Program-made: the position numbers and the translations under genes
Notes under the pieces: model-generated
The model's input: the letters and a program-made list of their open reading frames with translations, nothing else
Told to the model about the DNA's origin: nothing
The model's database searches: none
In this document: positions 39,918 through 50,249 of the stretch, in pieces
How the letters are laid out: the number at the start of each line of letters is the position of its first letter
Numbering within the stretch: the stretch's first letter is position 1
From: Marinobacter sp.
GTDB lineage: Bacteria > Pseudomonadota > Gammaproteobacteria > Pseudomonadales > Oleiphilaceae
Assembly: GCA_014359475.1 (NCBI GenBank)
Contig: JACIZI010000010.1
Span: forward strand, 1 to 64,000
Reading direction: 5' to 3'
DNA length: 64,000 nucleotides

Positions 39918-40805
39918 TTACTCGGGTTTGTAGAGCCGCTGGATACTGGAGAAGTCCAGAGTGCCATTGCCCTGCCCGGCGTGGAGCTGGAACAGGTTCC
40001 GGGCGAGGGATCCCATGGGGATGGAGGCCTGGTTTTTCACTGCGTTATCAAACGCCAGACCCAGATCCTTGGTCATCAGGTTGACCAGGAAACCACCCTG
40101 GTAATTTCTGGAAGCAGGCACGCCTTCCATTACGCCCGGCCAGGGGTTGTAAACGTTCAGCGCCCAGTTGCCGCCGGAACTCTGCTTCATGATTTCCGAG
40201 AGCACCGCCGGATCAAGCCCATTCTTCACACCCAGTGCCAGCGCTTCGCTGGTGCCGGACATAAGGATAGCCAGCAGCATGTTGTTGCAGATTTTGGCCA
40301 CCTGGCCTGAGCCGTGATCGCCGGCGTGGAAGATGTTCTTGCCCATGGCTTCGAGAATCGGCCTGGCCTTGCTGAAGGCCGCTTCCGAGCCACCGCAAAT
40401 GAACGTCAGCGTGCCGGCCCTGGCACCGCCCACGCCCCCGGATACCGGCGCATCAAGGAACGGGATATCCTTCGCTCTGGCCACTTCGGCCACGCCCCTT
40501 GCTGTCTCCGGGGCAATGGTGGACGAGTCGATGACAAGTGTGCCAGCCGCCAGACTGGCCAGCAGGCCATCGTCACCCAGGTACACGGTTTCCACATGTT
40601 GGCCGGCGGGCAACATGGTAACAACACACTCTGCACCACTGGATGCTTCGTGGACAGTGCCAGCGGTTTTTGCGCCCTCGGATACCAGGGCTGAAACAGC
40701 GTCTTCCGAGAGGTCGAATACCGTGACCTCGTGACCCGCTTTTATCAGGTTACTGGCCATGGGGCCGCCCATGTTACCGAGGCCGATGAAGGTGATTTTT
40801 GCCAT
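39918..40805 (-). CDS. mmsB: 3-hydroxyisobutyrate dehydrogenase
   Basis: Oxidises 3-hydroxyisobutyrate to methylmalonate semialdehyde with NAD, late in valine breakdown. The 295 aa protein has the Rossmann motif GLGNMGGPMASNL, the substrate motif DAPVSGGVGGARAGTL and the catalytic lysine in GQVAKICNNMLL. It is the last gene of the mms operon, 64 bases after the hydrolase. Length and motifs match the MmsB type rather than tartronate semialdehyde reductase, and the operon supports this. Confidence 0.95.
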   Translation of the reverse strand: MAKITFIGLGNMGGPMASNLIKAGHEVTVFDLSEDAVSALVSEGAKTAGTVHEASSGAECVVTMLPAGQHVETVYLGDDGLLASLAAGTLVIDSSTIAPETARGVAEVARAKDIPFLDAPVSGGVGGARAGTLTFICGGSEAAFSKARPILEAMGKNIFHAGDHGSGQVAKICNNMLLAILMSGTSEALALGVKNGLDPAVLSEIMKQSSGGNWALNVYNPWPGVMEGVPASRNYQGGFLVNLMTKDLGLAFDNAVKNQASIPMGSLARNLFQLHAGQGNGTLDFSSIQRLYKPE

Positions 40806-40869
40806 GTCTTTTCCCCTTATTGTTGTATTCGTTTGAGCCGGCCGCCGTCATCGACAGCCATTCGGGCCG

Positions 40870-41946
40870 TCACTTAAAAAAATCGTCAATCCAGGCCTTG
40901 TCCATTTCGCCAAGGGACGCATACCGCCAGCGGGGCTGCTGATCCTTGTCGATCAGAAGCGCACGGACACCCTCTGCGAATTCCCCTTTGGTCAGGCACT
41001 TGCTCGAGAGCACCAGTTCCTTGTCGAGCACCTCTTTCAGGCTGTCGTGTTTGCAGTCCCGCAGATGATGCCAGACCAAAGCCAGGGAGGTCGGTGATGC
41101 ACCGGCCAGGGAGCGGGTCGCTTTGGCCACCCATCCATCGCCACCGGACAGCTCCTTCAGCTGATTGACGATGGCTTCCAGGGAATCGGCATCAGTAACC
41201 CGGTTGATCTCATCAAAATGAGTGCGCACCGGGGACTCCGGCATGGCATCGGCGCTCTGTTGCTCGAACTGCCGGAGCACACCGCCTGCGACGGCGTGAG
41301 CGTCCTCATCCTGCCAGCTGCGTTTACGCAGCTCGGCTACTACATCGGTTTTCAGATCGTGCCGGATGAAACGGTCTGCCAGACCCGTGAACAGTGCATC
41401 GGCACCGTTGAGGCGGGCACCGGTCAGGCCCAGAAACAGGCCGGTGCGTCCCGGCATGCGATTCAGGAACCAGCCGGCGGCCACATCGGGATAAAGGCCG
41501 ATGGTGATTTCCGGCATGGCGAGCTTTGAGCCCTCCGTCACTACCCGGTGGGAAGCGCCTTCCATGATGCCCATGCCACCACCCATGACAATGCCGTGCC
41601 CCCAGCATACGACCGGCTTCGGAAAGGTATGGATCAGGTAGTCCAGCTCATATTCCTCTGTGAAGAAGGCTTCGCCTTCACTGGCGGTGGCTCCCTGAGG
41701 CTCGGTCATGCTGCGATAGAGGGCGACAATATCGCCACCGGCACAAAATGCCTTGTCGCCTTCGGCCTCAAGCCAGACCGCCTGAATGGCCGGATCTTCC
41801 GCCCAGCGCTTCAGCTGTGGGGTTAACAGGTGAATCATCTCCAGAGACAATGAATTCAGTGTCTTCGGCGTGTTGAGCCGGGCCACGGCAATCAGTGCGC
41901 CGTCGCCGGTTTTCCATTCTTCAAAGATAATGGGTTGATCACTCAT
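40870..41946 (-). CDS. 3-hydroxyisobutyryl-CoA hydrolase
   Basis: A crotonase-fold enzyme that removes CoA from 3-hydroxyisobutyryl-CoA in valine degradation. The 358 aa length and the motifs GHGIVMGGGMGIMEGASHRV and MPEITIGLYPDVAAGWFLNR are those of the hydrolase and not of a plain hydratase, which is about 260 aa. The ATG at 41946 has AGGACC upstream; an upstream in-frame ATG at 41997 overlaps the previous gene's end and is rejected. It lies between the hydratase and mmsB genes. Confidence 0.93.
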   Translation of the reverse strand: MSDQPIIFEEWKTGDGALIAVARLNTPKTLNSLSLEMIHLLTPQLKRWAEDPAIQAVWLEAEGDKAFCAGGDIVALYRSMTEPQGATASEGEAFFTEEYELDYLIHTFPKPVVCWGHGIVMGGGMGIMEGASHRVVTEGSKLAMPEITIGLYPDVAAGWFLNRMPGRTGLFLGLTGARLNGADALFTGLADRFIRHDLKTDVVAELRKRSWQDEDAHAVAGGVLRQFEQQSADAMPESPVRTHFDEINRVTDADSLEAIVNQLKELSGGDGWVAKATRSLAGASPTSLALVWHHLRDCKHDSLKEVLDKELVLSSKCLTKGEFAEGVRALLIDKDQQPRWRYASLGEMDKAWIDDFFK

Positions 41947-41981
41947 AACAGGTCCTTGGGCCAGCTTGTTTCCGGCGGTGT

Positions 41982-42761
41982 TCAGCGGTTTTTCCATTCC
42001 GGCTTGCGCTTGTCGAGAAACGCGTTCACGCCTTCTTTCTGGTCTTCGGTGGAGAACAGCTCAACAAACAGTTCCCGCTCCATGCGCCAACCGTCATCGT
42101 GGCTACGGCCATCGCGGGCGCTCATTACCAGGGTCTTGCAACGGGCGGTGGACGACGGACTCTGTTTGCAGGCCATTTCTGCCAGCTCAAGTGCTCTCTC
42201 CAGACTCTTACCGGTGGGCACCACTTCCTCCACCAGACCGATCTGCAAGGCCTTGTCCGCCTTCACCCGCTCACCGCACAGGATCATTCGCTTGGCCCAG
42301 CCCTCACCCACCAGCCAGGGCAGGTTCTGGGTGCCACCGGCGCAAGGCAGCAGGCCAACACCTGCCTCAGGAAGCGCCATCTGGGCATGCTCTTCGGCAA
42401 TGCGGATGTCGCAGGCCATGGCGCACTCCAGGCCGCCACCCATGGCATAGCCGTTAACGGCGGCGATGGATACGCCCCGGAAGCGACCGAGTGTGGAGAA
42501 GGCTTCGCCGAACAGTTGCGCCATTTCGTTGGCACGGGCCTTGTCGCCATCTGCGAAGGTTTTGAGGTCGGCACCGGCGGAGTAGAATTTCTCGCCCTGC
42601 CCGGTCATCACCAGGGCAAAGATATCCCGGTCCTGGTTCAGCTCCTTGACGATACTGGTCAGGGCAGCCAGTGAATCCGTGGTCCAGGTGTTGGCCGGCG
42701 GATTGTTGATGGTCAGTACTGCGATGTGTCCGCGTTTTTCGAGCTGGATAAGATCGCTCAT
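41982..42761 (-). CDS. enoyl-CoA hydratase (methacrylyl-CoA hydratase role)
   Basis: A 259 aa crotonase. The oxyanion segment is GYAMGGGLECAMACDIRIAE and the catalytic glutamate lies in LPEAGVGLLPCAGGTQ. In this operon it should hydrate methacrylyl-CoA to 3-hydroxyisobutyryl-CoA. The start at 42761 has GGAG nearby (minus strand AAGGAGATCCCC), and the gene follows the dehydrogenase by 10 bases. Confidence 0.92.
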   Translation of the reverse strand: MSDLIQLEKRGHIAVLTINNPPANTWTTDSLAALTSIVKELNQDRDIFALVMTGQGEKFYSAGADLKTFADGDKARANEMAQLFGEAFSTLGRFRGVSIAAVNGYAMGGGLECAMACDIRIAEEHAQMALPEAGVGLLPCAGGTQNLPWLVGEGWAKRMILCGERVKADKALQIGLVEEVVPTGKSLERALELAEMACKQSPSSTARCKTLVMSARDGRSHDDGWRMERELFVELFSTEDQKEGVNAFLDKRKPEWKNR

Positions 42762-42771
42762 GGGGATCTCC

Positions 42772-43938
42772 TTATTGAATCGCTTCAGCCACACCGTCCT
42801 CGAGCAGACGACGGGCCACAATCAGGCGCATGATTTCGTTGGTGCCTTCCAGGATCTGGTGCACCCGCAGGTCGCGCAGATACCGCTCCAGCGGGTATTC
42901 GCGAATGTAGCCGTAACCACCGTGCAGTTGCAGCGCGTCATTGACCACCTCAAAGCAGGCATCGGTGGCGAAACGCTTCGCCATGGCACAGTGTAATGTT
43001 GCTTCCGGATCGGCATTATCCAGCTTGAAAGCACCCAGACGAACCATCTGCCGTGCGGCGACCAGGTTGGTGGCCATATCGGCCAGTTTGAACTGCAAAG
43101 CCTGGAAAGCCGCCAGCGGTTTGCCGAACTGTTCGCGCTCATGCAGGTAGTTGCGGGCGCGCAGCAACGCTGCCTGGGCACCGCCCAGGGAACAGGTGGC
43201 GATATTCAGCCGTCCGCCATCCAGACCCTTCATGGCGATGGCAAATCCGTCGCCCTCATCACCGACACGGTTACGGGCGGGAATGCGGACATTTTCGAGG
43301 CTGATCGTCCGGGTCGGTTGGCTGTGCCAGCCCATTTTCTCTTCGTTCTTGCCATAGGACACACCATCGGCATCCGCGGGAATCACGAAGGTGGAAATGC
43401 CTTTGTAACCGGAATCCGGCGCTCCGGTCCGGGCCATCAGCACCAGAATGTCGGTTGCCCCGGCACCGGAAATAAATGCCTTACTGCCATTGATCACATA
43501 GTCGTCGCCATCCCGCACCGCTTTGGTACGAAGGCTGGCCGCATCTGAGCCGGCACCCGGCTCGGTCAGACAGTAAGAGGCAAACAACTCACCACTGGCC
43601 AGTTTCGGCACGATTTCCTGTCTGAGATCGTCCGCGGCGAAGGTCGCGACCATCCAGGTGGCCATATTGTGGATCGTGATAAACGCGGCAGTCGAAGGAC
43701 AGGCGGCGGCGAGTTCCTCAATAATAACCGAGGTGTCCAGCCGGGACAGGCCCATGCCGCCAAATGCCTCGGGGGTGTAAATGCCCATGAAGCCCATCTC
43801 GGCGGCTTCTTTGAAAACATGTTTGGGAAAGATATGCTCCGCATCCCACTTGGCGGCGTGGGGCACCATGGATTTTTCTGCAAAGGTGCGCGCCGCCTCG
43901 CGAAACGCCAGCTGATCTTCGGTGAGGTTAAAGTCCAT
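42772..43938 (-). CDS. acyl-CoA dehydrogenase, isobutyryl-CoA dehydrogenase type
   Basis: A FAD enzyme that should convert isobutyryl-CoA to methacrylyl-CoA. The 388 aa protein has YCLTEPGAGSDAASL, REQFGKPLAAFQALQFKLAD and GGYGYIREYPLERYLRDLRV. The canonical catalytic glutamate is present in QILEGTNEIMRLI. The ATG at 43938 is the family start; the upstream frame runs into the mmsA-acd hairpin. It lies between mmsA and the hydratase. Confidence 0.94.
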   Translation of the reverse strand: MDFNLTEDQLAFREAARTFAEKSMVPHAAKWDAEHIFPKHVFKEAAEMGFMGIYTPEAFGGMGLSRLDTSVIIEELAAACPSTAAFITIHNMATWMVATFAADDLRQEIVPKLASGELFASYCLTEPGAGSDAASLRTKAVRDGDDYVINGSKAFISGAGATDILVLMARTGAPDSGYKGISTFVIPADADGVSYGKNEEKMGWHSQPTRTISLENVRIPARNRVGDEGDGFAIAMKGLDGGRLNIATCSLGGAQAALLRARNYLHEREQFGKPLAAFQALQFKLADMATNLVAARQMVRLGAFKLDNADPEATLHCAMAKRFATDACFEVVNDALQLHGGYGYIREYPLERYLRDLRVHQILEGTNEIMRLIVARRLLEDGVAEAIQ

Positions 43939-43984
43939 TGTTATACTCCGGATAAAAAAGGCCTGCATTGGGCGGGGAAAACAA

Positions 43985-44009
43985 GGGGCCGGAAACGGAT
44001 TCCGGCCCC
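43985..44009 (-). terminator. hairpin between mmsA and the acyl-CoA dehydrogenase gene
   Basis: A perfect 10-base GC-rich stem (GGGGCCGGAA / TTCCGGCCCC) with a 5-base loop, 21 bases after the mmsA stop. On the minus strand it is followed by TTGTTTTCC, a broken T-run. It may partially terminate or protect the mmsA mRNA 3' end. Confidence 0.6.
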
Positions 44010-44030
44010 AATACCCCACCTTCAACGCAA

Positions 44031-45524
44031 TTAACGCATCTGGATAGAGAAGTTGGCTTCCGGGCTGCTCGCCTCACTGGAAAACCAGCGGGAGGTAACC
44101 GTTTTGGTTTCCGTGTAAAAGCGAACCGCCTGCTTGCCATAGGCATGCTGGTCACCGTAGAAAGACCCCTTCCAGCCGGTGAACGAGAAGAATGGCAGGG
44201 GCACCGGAATGGGGATGTTCACGCCCACCTGGCCGACCTCGATTTCATGCTGGAAGCGGCGTGCGGCACCACCGGAGCTGGTGAAGATGGATACCCCGTT
44301 GCCGTAGGGACTTTTGTTGATCAGTTCGATCGCATCACCGAGCGTGTCGGTTTCCACGCAGGACAGCACCGGGCCAAAGATTTCCTCTTTATAAATATCC
44401 ATCTCGGTGGTGACACCGGAGAACAGCGTCGGACCAACCCAGTTGCCATCCGGCAGTCCCTCTACCGTGCAACCACGGCCATCCAGCAGAAGATTGGCAC
44501 CCTGGGCTTCGCCGCTGGCAATCAGGGACTCAACACGGTCTTTCGCCTTGCCAGAGATGATCGGGCCATAGCTGGCACCGGAATCGTTCCACGCACCGGG
44601 GCGCACTTTCTTCATCGCTTCTTTCAGCTCGGGAATCCATTGCTGGGCCTCGCCCACGAAGACGGCGACAGAAATAGCCATGCAGCGCTGCCCGGCAGCC
44701 CCCACGGAAGCGCCGACCAGGGCATTGATCACCTGTTGCTTGTCAGCGTCCGGCAGGATCACCATGTGGTTCTTGGCGCCAGCGAAGCTCTGTACACGCT
44801 TCATGTTGCGGGTGCCGGTTTCGTAGATGTAACGGCCGACCGGCACAGAACCTACAAAAGAAACCGCCTTGATGGCAGGGTCGGTCAGCAGCACATCCAC
44901 CTGCTCCTTGCCACCGTGAACCACCTGCAGGACGCCCTTGGGTGCGCCGGCTTCCTCGAACAGCTCAGCCAGACGCATGGGAGTGAGTGGATCCTGTTCG
45001 GACGGTTTCAGGATAAACGTGTTACCGCAGGCAATCGCCATCGGGAACATCCACAGCGGAATCATGGCTGGAAAGTTGAACGGGGTAATACCGGCGCACA
45101 CGCCCAGTGGCTGGATCCAGGAGTGGGTATCCACTTCCCGGGCCACGTTTTCAACCGTCTCGCCCATCATCATGGAGGCGACATTGGCAGCGTGCTCGAC
45201 CACTTCAATGCCACGCCAGACATCCCCCTTGGCGTCGTCAAAAGTCTTACCGGTTTCCCGGGACAGGATTTCGGCAATTTCATCGTGATGTTCTTTCAGC
45301 AGCGCCTGGTAACGGAGCATGACCCGGGCGCGCTCGGAAACCGGCACTTCCTTCCAGGTCCTGAACATTTCCCCGGCACTTTCGATGGCCTTGCGCATTT
45401 CCGCATCTGTGGTGCAAGGTGCCCGGGCAATCACTTCGTTGGTGGCGGGATCCGTAACGTCGATCCATTCCCGGGTTTGGCTATCGACAAACTCACCGGC
45501 AAGATACAGCGGTACATTTTTCAT
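44031..45524 (-). CDS. mmsA: CoA-acylating methylmalonate-semialdehyde dehydrogenase
   Basis: Converts methylmalonate semialdehyde to propionyl-CoA and CO2 with NAD and CoA. The 497 aa protein has the catalytic cysteine in [15 protein letters not shown]. The usual general-base glutamate of aldehyde dehydrogenases is replaced in [13 protein letters not shown], the hallmark of the CoA-dependent type. [16 protein letters not shown] and [17 protein letters not shown] also fit. The ATG at 45524 is used; the longer frame overlaps the divergent regulator's promoter. First gene of the mms operon. Confidence 0.96.
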   Translation of the reverse strand: MKNVPLYLAGEFVDSQTREWIDVTDPATNEVIARAPCTTDAEMRKAIESAGEMFRTWKEVPVSERARVMLRYQALLKEHHDEIAEILSRETGKTFDDAKGDVWRGIEVVEHAANVASMMMGETVENVAREVDTHSWIQPLGVCAGITPFNFPAMIPLWMFPMAIACGNTFILKPSEQDPLTPMRLAELFEEAGAPKGVLQVVHGGKEQVDVLLTDPAIKAVSFVGSVPVGRYIYETGTRNMKRVQSFAGAKNHMVILPDADKQQVINALVGASVGAAGQRCMAISVAVFVGEAQQWIPELKEAMKKVRPGAWNDSGASYGPIISGKAKDRVESLIASGEAQGANLLLDGRGCTVEGLPDGNWVGPTLFSGVTTEMDIYKEEIFGPVLSCVETDTLGDAIELINKSPYGNGVSIFTSSGGAARRFQHEIEVGQVGVNIPIPVPLPFFSFTGWKGSFYGDQHAYGKQAVRFYTETKTVTSRWFSSEASSPEANFSIQMR

Positions 45525-45685
45525 ATGGGTGTCCCTGTTTGTTGTTGTGCGGGAAGCCGCCCAGAATTCTGTGGTTGCGGCCATGTTTGAGCAAAGGCTA
45601 GCACGGGATCGACCAAGGGATGATTGACTAAATTTCGCCCGTGATGGACTATCTTTCGATAAAGTCCAAAAAAACAAGACCAGAA

Positions 45686-46561
45686 ATGACCCAAACCTCA
45701 CAGTGGCCGGTGCCCAAAGACAGCATTCGCTATGTGGTGCCTGACCCGATCATTGAACTGCTCGCCAGTCACTCGCTCACCCGGGACCTGTACCCCCTGG
45801 CCTTCGGCCACTATCGCCGGGCCGTGGGCCACCACATGCACCGGGAACACCATAACGACAATCTTTTGATCTACTGTACGGAAGGCCGGGCGTTCCTGAA
45901 CGTGGGCGGCGAGCCCTACACTGTGGAGGCCGGCGACCTTCTGCTGCTGCCAGCCGGTGCCAGCCATCGTTATACCGCCGATCCGGACAACCCATGGACC
46001 ATCCACTGGGTCCACTACACCGGGCCGCTGGCGGAGGAGTTCCGGAATTATATGGGCTTTGACAGCCCCAACCCTATCCGACACCTGGGCCGGCAGCCCC
46101 GCTTACTGGTGGATTTTAACGGCCTGCTATCGGTACGACAGACCGGCTTCCGGGCCCGCGGCCTGATTCACGCAGCGAACCGGCTCCGGCAACTGCTGGC
46201 CGCGGTTCCCATCAACGCCGACGAGACCGGCCACGCACGGCAGGCGGAACTGGAGACCATCCACAACTATATGCGGGAGCACCTGGATGAGCGCATCAGC
46301 CTGGAGCAACTCGCGGATCTTGCCGGCCTCTCGCCTGCGCATTTCGCCACCCGCTATCGTGAACAGACCGGCACCTCCCCGATCCGGCACTTCCTGCATC
46401 TGAAAGTGGAGCGCGCCTGTCAAATGCTGGACACCAGCAGCCTGAGCTTTGCTGACATCAGTCGACGCCTGGGCTACGACGACACCTACTATTTTTCCCG
46501 GCTTTTCAAAAAAGTCATGGGGCAGTCACCCAGAGACTACCGGCATACCGCCAGACACTGA
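45686..46561 (+). CDS. mmsR: AraC-family regulator of the mms operon
   Basis: A 291 aa regulator with an N-terminal cupin ([20 protein letters not shown] and [14 protein letters not shown]) and a C-terminal double helix-turn-helix ([21 protein letters not shown] and [20 protein letters not shown]). It is divergent from mmsA, as MmsR is in Pseudomonas aeruginosa, where it activates mmsAB; the role here is inferred from that. The ATG at 45686 is chosen over 45641/45644 because a TTGACT element at 45624-45629 suggests the promoter covers those earlier codons. Confidence 0.82.
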   Translation: MTQTSQWPVPKDSIRYVVPDPIIELLASHSLTRDLYPLAFGHYRRAVGHHMHREHHNDNLLIYCTEGRAFLNVGGEPYTVEAGDLLLLPAGASHRYTADPDNPWTIHWVHYTGPLAEEFRNYMGFDSPNPIRHLGRQPRLLVDFNGLLSVRQTGFRARGLIHAANRLRQLLAAVPINADETGHARQAELETIHNYMREHLDERISLEQLADLAGLSPAHFATRYREQTGTSPIRHFLHLKVERACQMLDTSSLSFADISRRLGYDDTYYFSRLFKKVMGQSPRDYRHTARH

Positions 46562-46713
46562 CCGGACAACCGGCGCTTACAAATCGTTACCTGAGGAATA
46601 TCAGAGAATTGACCTGAGGCAAGAGCTGGTTTTTGTCAGTTTTGTAATCTCTCCGCAGCTTGCAATACCCGGCCATTCCGGCCGGGTCACACTGTATTCC
46701 GCGGGAGACCGAA

Positions 46714-47514
46714 ATGGCAGCCGAGCCCATTGTCCTGTTTGATAACGGGCATCACAAATGCCTCATGTTTGATTCCCTGGTGACTGGCGAGGGCATCCAG
46801 TCCAACCAGTTCCTGATCGTCGACGGCAAACACGAAGCACTGATTGATCCGGGCGGTGACCTGACCTATACCCCACTGTCGATGGCCGCATCACGACACA
46901 TGAGCATCAGCGACATGGACTATGTGTTCGCCTCTCACCAGGACCCCGACATTATCGGTGCCATAGACCGCTGGATCGTCCATACCCGCGCCAAGGTCGT
47001 GACATCCAAACTCTGGGCCCGATTCCTTCCCCACCTTGTTTCCAGCTATGTAACCAATCAGCTCAGGGGCAGCGTGTACGACCGCATCATCGGTATTCCG
47101 GATGCCGGTGCCAATGTGACATTCGGCGACTCCTACCTGCAGTGCCTGCCAGCCCACTTCATGCACTCAGTGGGCAACCTTCAGTTTTATGATCCGGTCT
47201 CCGGAATCCTGTTCTCCGGTGATCTGGGTGCCTCGCTCGGTGGCGAGGACGATCACCTGCCAGTACAGGACTTCGAAAAACACATGCCCAGTATGGTCGG
47301 CTTTCACCGTCGCTACATCGCCTCCCGGAAAGTCTGCCGGCTCTGGGCGAACATGGTTCGTAACATGGACGTATCGATGATTGTTCCCCAGCACGGCAAG
47401 CGCTTCGAGGGGCCGGTGATGGTTGATCGTTTCCTGAACTGGGTCAGCAATATGGAATGCGGCATCGACCTGATGACCCAGGACAATTACCGGTGCCCGG
47501 TAGATTACATTTGA
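46714..47514 (+). CDS. metallo-beta-lactamase-fold diiron protein (ODP-like)
   Basis: A 266 aa protein of the flavodiiron-type MBL branch without the flavodoxin domain. The metal site reads SHQDPDIIG where flavodiiron proteins have HxExDH, so the last histidine is replaced by isoleucine. Further ligands are likely in AHFMHSVGN, the Asp of LFSGDLGAS and the His of VPQHGKRF. ODP-type relatives bind oxygen at a diiron centre. A good GGGAG precedes the ATG at 46714. It stands alone between mmsR and the phospholipase gene; oxygen sensing or scavenging is an inference. Confidence 0.8.
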   Translation: MAAEPIVLFDNGHHKCLMFDSLVTGEGIQSNQFLIVDGKHEALIDPGGDLTYTPLSMAASRHMSISDMDYVFASHQDPDIIGAIDRWIVHTRAKVVTSKLWARFLPHLVSSYVTNQLRGSVYDRIIGIPDAGANVTFGDSYLQCLPAHFMHSVGNLQFYDPVSGILFSGDLGASLGGEDDHLPVQDFEKHMPSMVGFHRRYIASRKVCRLWANMVRNMDVSMIVPQHGKRFEGPVMVDRFLNWVSNMECGIDLMTQDNYRCPVDYI

Positions 47515-47562
47515 TCAGCCTGCGGCGCACACGGTCAGAAATCGTGATGAAAACTGCGCTAC

Positions 47563-47582
47563 CACTACCGGAGTGTTTTTTT
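47563..47582 (+). terminator. weak terminator after the ODP-like gene
   Basis: CACT-ACCGG-AGTG forms a 4-base stem directly followed by seven Ts. The T-run is convincing and the stem is short. Confidence 0.4.
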
Positions 47583-47646
47583 AACCCGGGAAGAGGTCAC
47601 GTATAGTTATTCCGTCGTTTACCCCGGGGATGATGGAAATACACAC

Positions 47647-49095
47647 ATGACGCTGAAGTTACTTGTTCTGCTGCTGTTGGCCACTCTGACCGGCATAGCC
47701 ATTTACCACACTCAAAAGCCACTGCCGCCGGGTATCAGCTATCGGAGTACCGCAGTGCCGTTAGAGGAACCCGTCCTGCTGGCAGATGTTACCCGCCACT
47801 ATCAGGACGGCCGCGAGGAGAAAGACCATGAAATCTTCAACGAGGTGTTCCGGCTTATCGGGCAGGCCAACGAGTTCATTCTCGTCGACATGTTTCTGTT
47901 CAACAGCACCGCGCCGGAGGATGTGGCCCACCGGCCATTGTCCCGGCAACTGACCGAAGCTCTGCTGGCCAGGAAAGCGGAGAAACCGGAGATATTCATA
48001 ACGGTTATCTCCGACCCTCTGAACACCATGTATGGCGGCACAACCTCGCCCTGGTTTGAAGCCCTGCGCCATGGTGGCATTCCGGTTGTGGAAACTGCGC
48101 TTCGTCCGCTCCGGGACAGCAACCCGACCTGGTCTGCGATCTGGCGCCTGTGTTGCCAGTGGTTCGGAAACAACCCCGGGGGCGGGTGGCTGGACAATGC
48201 CCTGGGCACCAGGCCGGTGACATTGCGCAGCTATCTCGCACTGCTGAACTTCAAGGCAAACCATCGCAAGGTTGTGATCACCGATGAGTCAGGCTCTCTG
48301 AGAGCCGTGGTCACCTCCGCCAACCCCCACGACGGCAGCAGCCGGCACAGCAACCTGGGGCTGAGTTTCAGGGGGCCTGCGGTGACTGATCTGATGAAAA
48401 GCGAGCGGGCGGTTCTCGCCCTGTCCGGAGCGGACACCAGACGGGTCGATGAACGGATCCGGCAGGCTTCCGAAGTCACGGCGGCGCCCGACAGACCTGA
48501 CATGCCCCGGGTGGCGGTGCTGACTGAATCAGCTATCCGTGACCAGGCCCTGGCCATGATTCAGGGGGCCTCCGCCGGCGACCAACTGAACCTGGCCATG
48601 TTCTATCTCTCCCATCGCGATATTATCGGGGCGCTGACTGACGCGGCCAGACGGGGTGTGGCGCTGCGGGTTCTGCTGGATGCCAACAACGAAGCTTTCG
48701 GCCATCAGAAAAGTGGCATTCCGAACCGACAGGTCGCGATGGAACTGGTTCGTTCGGGCATTCCGGTACGCTGGTGTCATACCCTGGGCGAACAATGTCA
48801 CACTAAACTGCTGATGCTGGCTAAAAAAAACGGGGCGACGGAGCTGCTGCTGGGTTCGGCCAATTTTACCCGGCGCAATCTTGACGACCTGAATCTCGAA
48901 ACCGATGTCTGGATATCGGTGGCGGAGCAGTCGCCGGTTGCCGACCGGGCCCGGCAATTCTTTGACACGCAATGGCAAAAAGGCCCTGACGACGACCCGG
49001 TGATGAGTCTGCCCTACGAGCACTGGGCCGACGAATCCAGGCTTCGCTACTGGCGCTACCGGATTATGGAGGCCACAGGCCTGTCAACCTTCTGA
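47647..49095 (+). CDS. phospholipase D-like protein
   Basis: A 482 aa protein with an N-terminal membrane anchor or signal sequence (3-18) and two PLD halves. The first catalytic motif is a full HxKxxxxD (HRKVVITD) followed by SANPHDGSSRHSN. The second is CHTKLLMLAKK with GSANFTRRNLDD, where the aspartate at the usual spacing is missing. Members include cardiolipin synthases and nucleases; it could act on phospholipids at the inner membrane. It stands as a single gene, 93 bases before rluF. Confidence 0.85.
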   Translation: MTLKLLVLLLLATLTGIAIYHTQKPLPPGISYRSTAVPLEEPVLLADVTRHYQDGREEKDHEIFNEVFRLIGQANEFILVDMFLFNSTAPEDVAHRPLSRQLTEALLARKAEKPEIFITVISDPLNTMYGGTTSPWFEALRHGGIPVVETALRPLRDSNPTWSAIWRLCCQWFGNNPGGGWLDNALGTRPVTLRSYLALLNFKANHRKVVITDESGSLRAVVTSANPHDGSSRHSNLGLSFRGPAVTDLMKSERAVLALSGADTRRVDERIRQASEVTAAPDRPDMPRVAVLTESAIRDQALAMIQGASAGDQLNLAMFYLSHRDIIGALTDAARRGVALRVLLDANNEAFGHQKSGIPNRQVAMELVRSGIPVRWCHTLGEQCHTKLLMLAKKNGATELLLGSANFTRRNLDDLNLETDVWISVAEQSPVADRARQFFDTQWQKGPDDDPVMSLPYEHWADESRLRYWRYRIMEATGLSTF

Positions 49096-49188
49096 TCAGA
49101 AGGCAGCGGCCGTGAGTCATGCCTCTTTTCAGATCCGCTCGCCGGACTGATATGATGCCCGACATTCTCACTGGCAACCGGATACCTG

Positions 49189-50127
49189 ATGACCACTGGC
49201 ACTTCCACCCGGCTCAACAAATACATCAGCGAAAGCGGCATCTGCTCCCGCAGGGAGGCTGATCGCTATATCGAACAAGGCAAGGTTTACATCAACCGCA
49301 AACGGGCGGCTGTCGGCGACCAGGTGCTTCCGGGAGACACGGTCAAGGTGAACGGCCAGGTGATCGAGCCTCGGGCTGAAGAAGACCTGGTGTTCATTGC
49401 CCTTAACAAACCGGTGGGGATTGTCAGCACCACGGACAGCGCCGAGAAACACAACATCCAGCGCTTTGTAGGCCATAACGAACGTATCTTCCCGATCGGA
49501 CGACTGGACAAAGACTCCCAGGGCCTCATTTTCATGACCAGCAACGGCGACCTGGTCAACAAGATCCTGCGGGCCGGCAACAACCACGAAAAGGAATACC
49601 TGGTGACGGTCGACAAGCCGGTAACCGGGGAATTTATCGCGAGGATGGCCAATGGTGTCCCGATCCTCGGCACAGTGACGAAAAAGTGCAAGGTGTCCCG
49701 GGAGTCCCGGTTTGTCTTCCGGATCACCCTGGTTCAGGGCCTCAACCGCCAGATCCGCCGGATGTGCGAATACTTTGGCTACGCGGTCACCAAACTGGAG
49801 CGCATACGGATCATGAACGTGAGCCTGAAAGGGCTTGCAGTAGGCCAGTGGCGGGATCTGAACGAGAAAGAGCTGGCCGGGCTGTTCGATGCCATCCGGG
49901 ATTCGTCTTCAGAAGCACCGCCCGGCTCCGGCAAGCCAGCGAAAAAGAAGCCCGCAGCAAAGTCCGGGTCCGGAACCAATCGCAAGCCGGGCTCGCCTTC
50001 TGCAGCGGGCAACCCCGGCGGGCTGCACCGGCCCGGCCCGAAAAAAAGAACGCCCCCTGGCAGCAAGCCCGCGACCGGCAAACGGCCAAAGGGCGGCAAG
50101 CCAAGGCAGAAGAGTGTGAAACGGTAA
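49189..50127 (+). CDS. rluF: 23S rRNA pseudouridine synthase RluF
   Basis: Modifies U2604 (and U2605) of 23S rRNA in E. coli. The 312 aa protein has an S4 domain ([20 protein letters not shown]), the catalytic aspartate in [20 protein letters not shown], and the RluF-type [15 protein letters not shown]. About 75 C-terminal residues from 240 on are Lys/Pro/Gly-rich and disordered, probably an RNA-binding tail like the basic tail of E. coli RluF. The ATG fits the family start. Confidence 0.93.
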   Translation: MTTGTSTRLNKYISESGICSRREADRYIEQGKVYINRKRAAVGDQVLPGDTVKVNGQVIEPRAEEDLVFIALNKPVGIVSTTDSAEKHNIQRFVGHNERIFPIGRLDKDSQGLIFMTSNGDLVNKILRAGNNHEKEYLVTVDKPVTGEFIARMANGVPILGTVTKKCKVSRESRFVFRITLVQGLNRQIRRMCEYFGYAVTKLERIRIMNVSLKGLAVGQWRDLNEKELAGLFDAIRDSSSEAPPGSGKPAKKKPAAKSGSGTNRKPGSPSAAGNPGGLHRPGPKKRTPPGSKPATGKRPKGGKPRQKSVKR

Positions 50128-50129
50128 CC

Positions 50130-50166
50130 GGGGCTTGCAACCCGCGGCCCTCCCGGGCTACTTTTT
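50130..50166 (+). terminator. probable terminator after rluF
   Basis: GC-rich inverted segments (GCCC-TCCC-GGGC at 50147-50158, with a longer alternative pairing to CCGGGG upstream) end in TACTTTTT. The position just after the rluF stop fits a rho-independent terminator; the exact pairing is ambiguous. Confidence 0.45.
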
Positions 50167-50249
50167 AAGCCTATTACAGCCCATCTCTGCCTATTGGCCT
50201 GCTGCACCGGCAGACTACCCCCAAGGGGCCAATAACATACGGACGACCC

